Shown: piece by piece, positions 63,901 to 64,000 of the stretch | Numbering within the stretch: position 1 is the first letter of the stretch | Layout of the letters: the number at the start of each line of letters is the position of its first letter | NCBI GenBank assembly: GCA_037447655.1 | Contig: JBBHKE010002559.1 | Coordinates: forward strand, 89,756-153,755 | Source of the DNA: Zygnema cylindricum | Lineage: Eukaryota > Streptophyta > Zygnematophyceae > Zygnematales > Zygnemataceae | Direction of reading: 5' to 3' | Length of the DNA stretch: 64,000 nt | The notes under the pieces: model-generated | Database searches by the model: none | The model's input: the letters and a program-made list of their open reading frames with translations, nothing else | What the model was told of the DNA's origin: nothing | Translations under genes and position numbers: made by a program

Positions 63901-63970
63901 ACGAGGGACGAGGGACGAGGGACAAGGAACAAGGGACAAGGGACAAGGGACAAGGGACAAGGGACAAGGG
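63901..63970. repeat. 7-bp tandem repeat (GGGACGA/GGGACAA)n at window end
   Basis: About ten units with a strict 7-bp period: first GAGGGAC units, then AAGGGAC. G-rich on the + strand. It runs out into GGGGAAGGG sequence at the window edge. Confidence 0.9.
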
Positions 63971-64000
63971 GGGAAGGGAGAGGGGAAGGAGAAGGGGCAG

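Larger units (their letters stand above)
60437..64000. other. Gene-free 3' flank of FEX
   Basis: Probably starts with the FEX 3' untranslated region. No protein or RNA gene was recognised on either strand. Poly-A/poly-T runs (for example 63326-63345), purine-rich stretches and the repeats listed separately are all I can support. Confidence 0.5.

Noticed and set aside
63901-63970. Telomere or CRISPR-like array
   Set aside because: The unit is not TTTAGGG and there are no spacers. It is a plain 7-bp tandem repeat.

Overview
This looks like nuclear DNA of a land plant or close streptophyte relative; I cannot name the species. The evidence is two spliced genes with plant-type products, GT-AG introns of about 0.1-2 kb, several Ty1/copia elements, and a retrotransposon primer site that matches the plant initiator tRNA-Met. 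No bacterial, organellar or viral genome features were seen.

Layout: (1) 1-21703 is a retrotransposon cluster. Copia A (+ strand, 5' LTR cut by the window edge) is split by copia B (- strand, 3414-9745, target duplication AAAGA). A sits next to an older LTR remnant (about 11651-12640). After a gene-free AT-rich stretch, copia D (- strand, 15021-21492, duplication TTAAC) lies inside a GGGTAAC-ended DNA element (14450-21703). (2) 21726-24156 holds short inverted-repeat (TIR) elements, one with a hAT-like element inside it. (3) 24229-48035 (+) is a 35-exon gene for the large plant TARBP1/TRM3-type tRNA 2'-O-methyltransferase: a helical-repeat body and a C-terminal SpoU/SPOUT domain, with one apparent +1 frame break in exon 15. 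(4) 48036-51541 is intergenic, with a second hAT-like copy. (5) 51543-55849 is a stack of at least six TIR elements nested up to four deep, ending 21 bp before the next start codon. (6) 55871-60436 (+) is a 6-exon two-domain CrcB-type fluoride exporter (FEX). (7) 60437-64000 shows only simple and tandem repeats.

The two genes are unrelated housekeeping functions: tRNA modification and fluoride efflux. The more unusual biology is in the mobile DNA. The copia family appears to prime on an internal (anticodon-arm) part of tRNA-iMet, starts Gag inside its LTR so that the primer site is translated, and carries a tRNA-like hairpin in the LTR. Both cellular genes begin within about 20-75 bp of a transposon end, so their promoters are probably transposon-derived or transposon-bounded.
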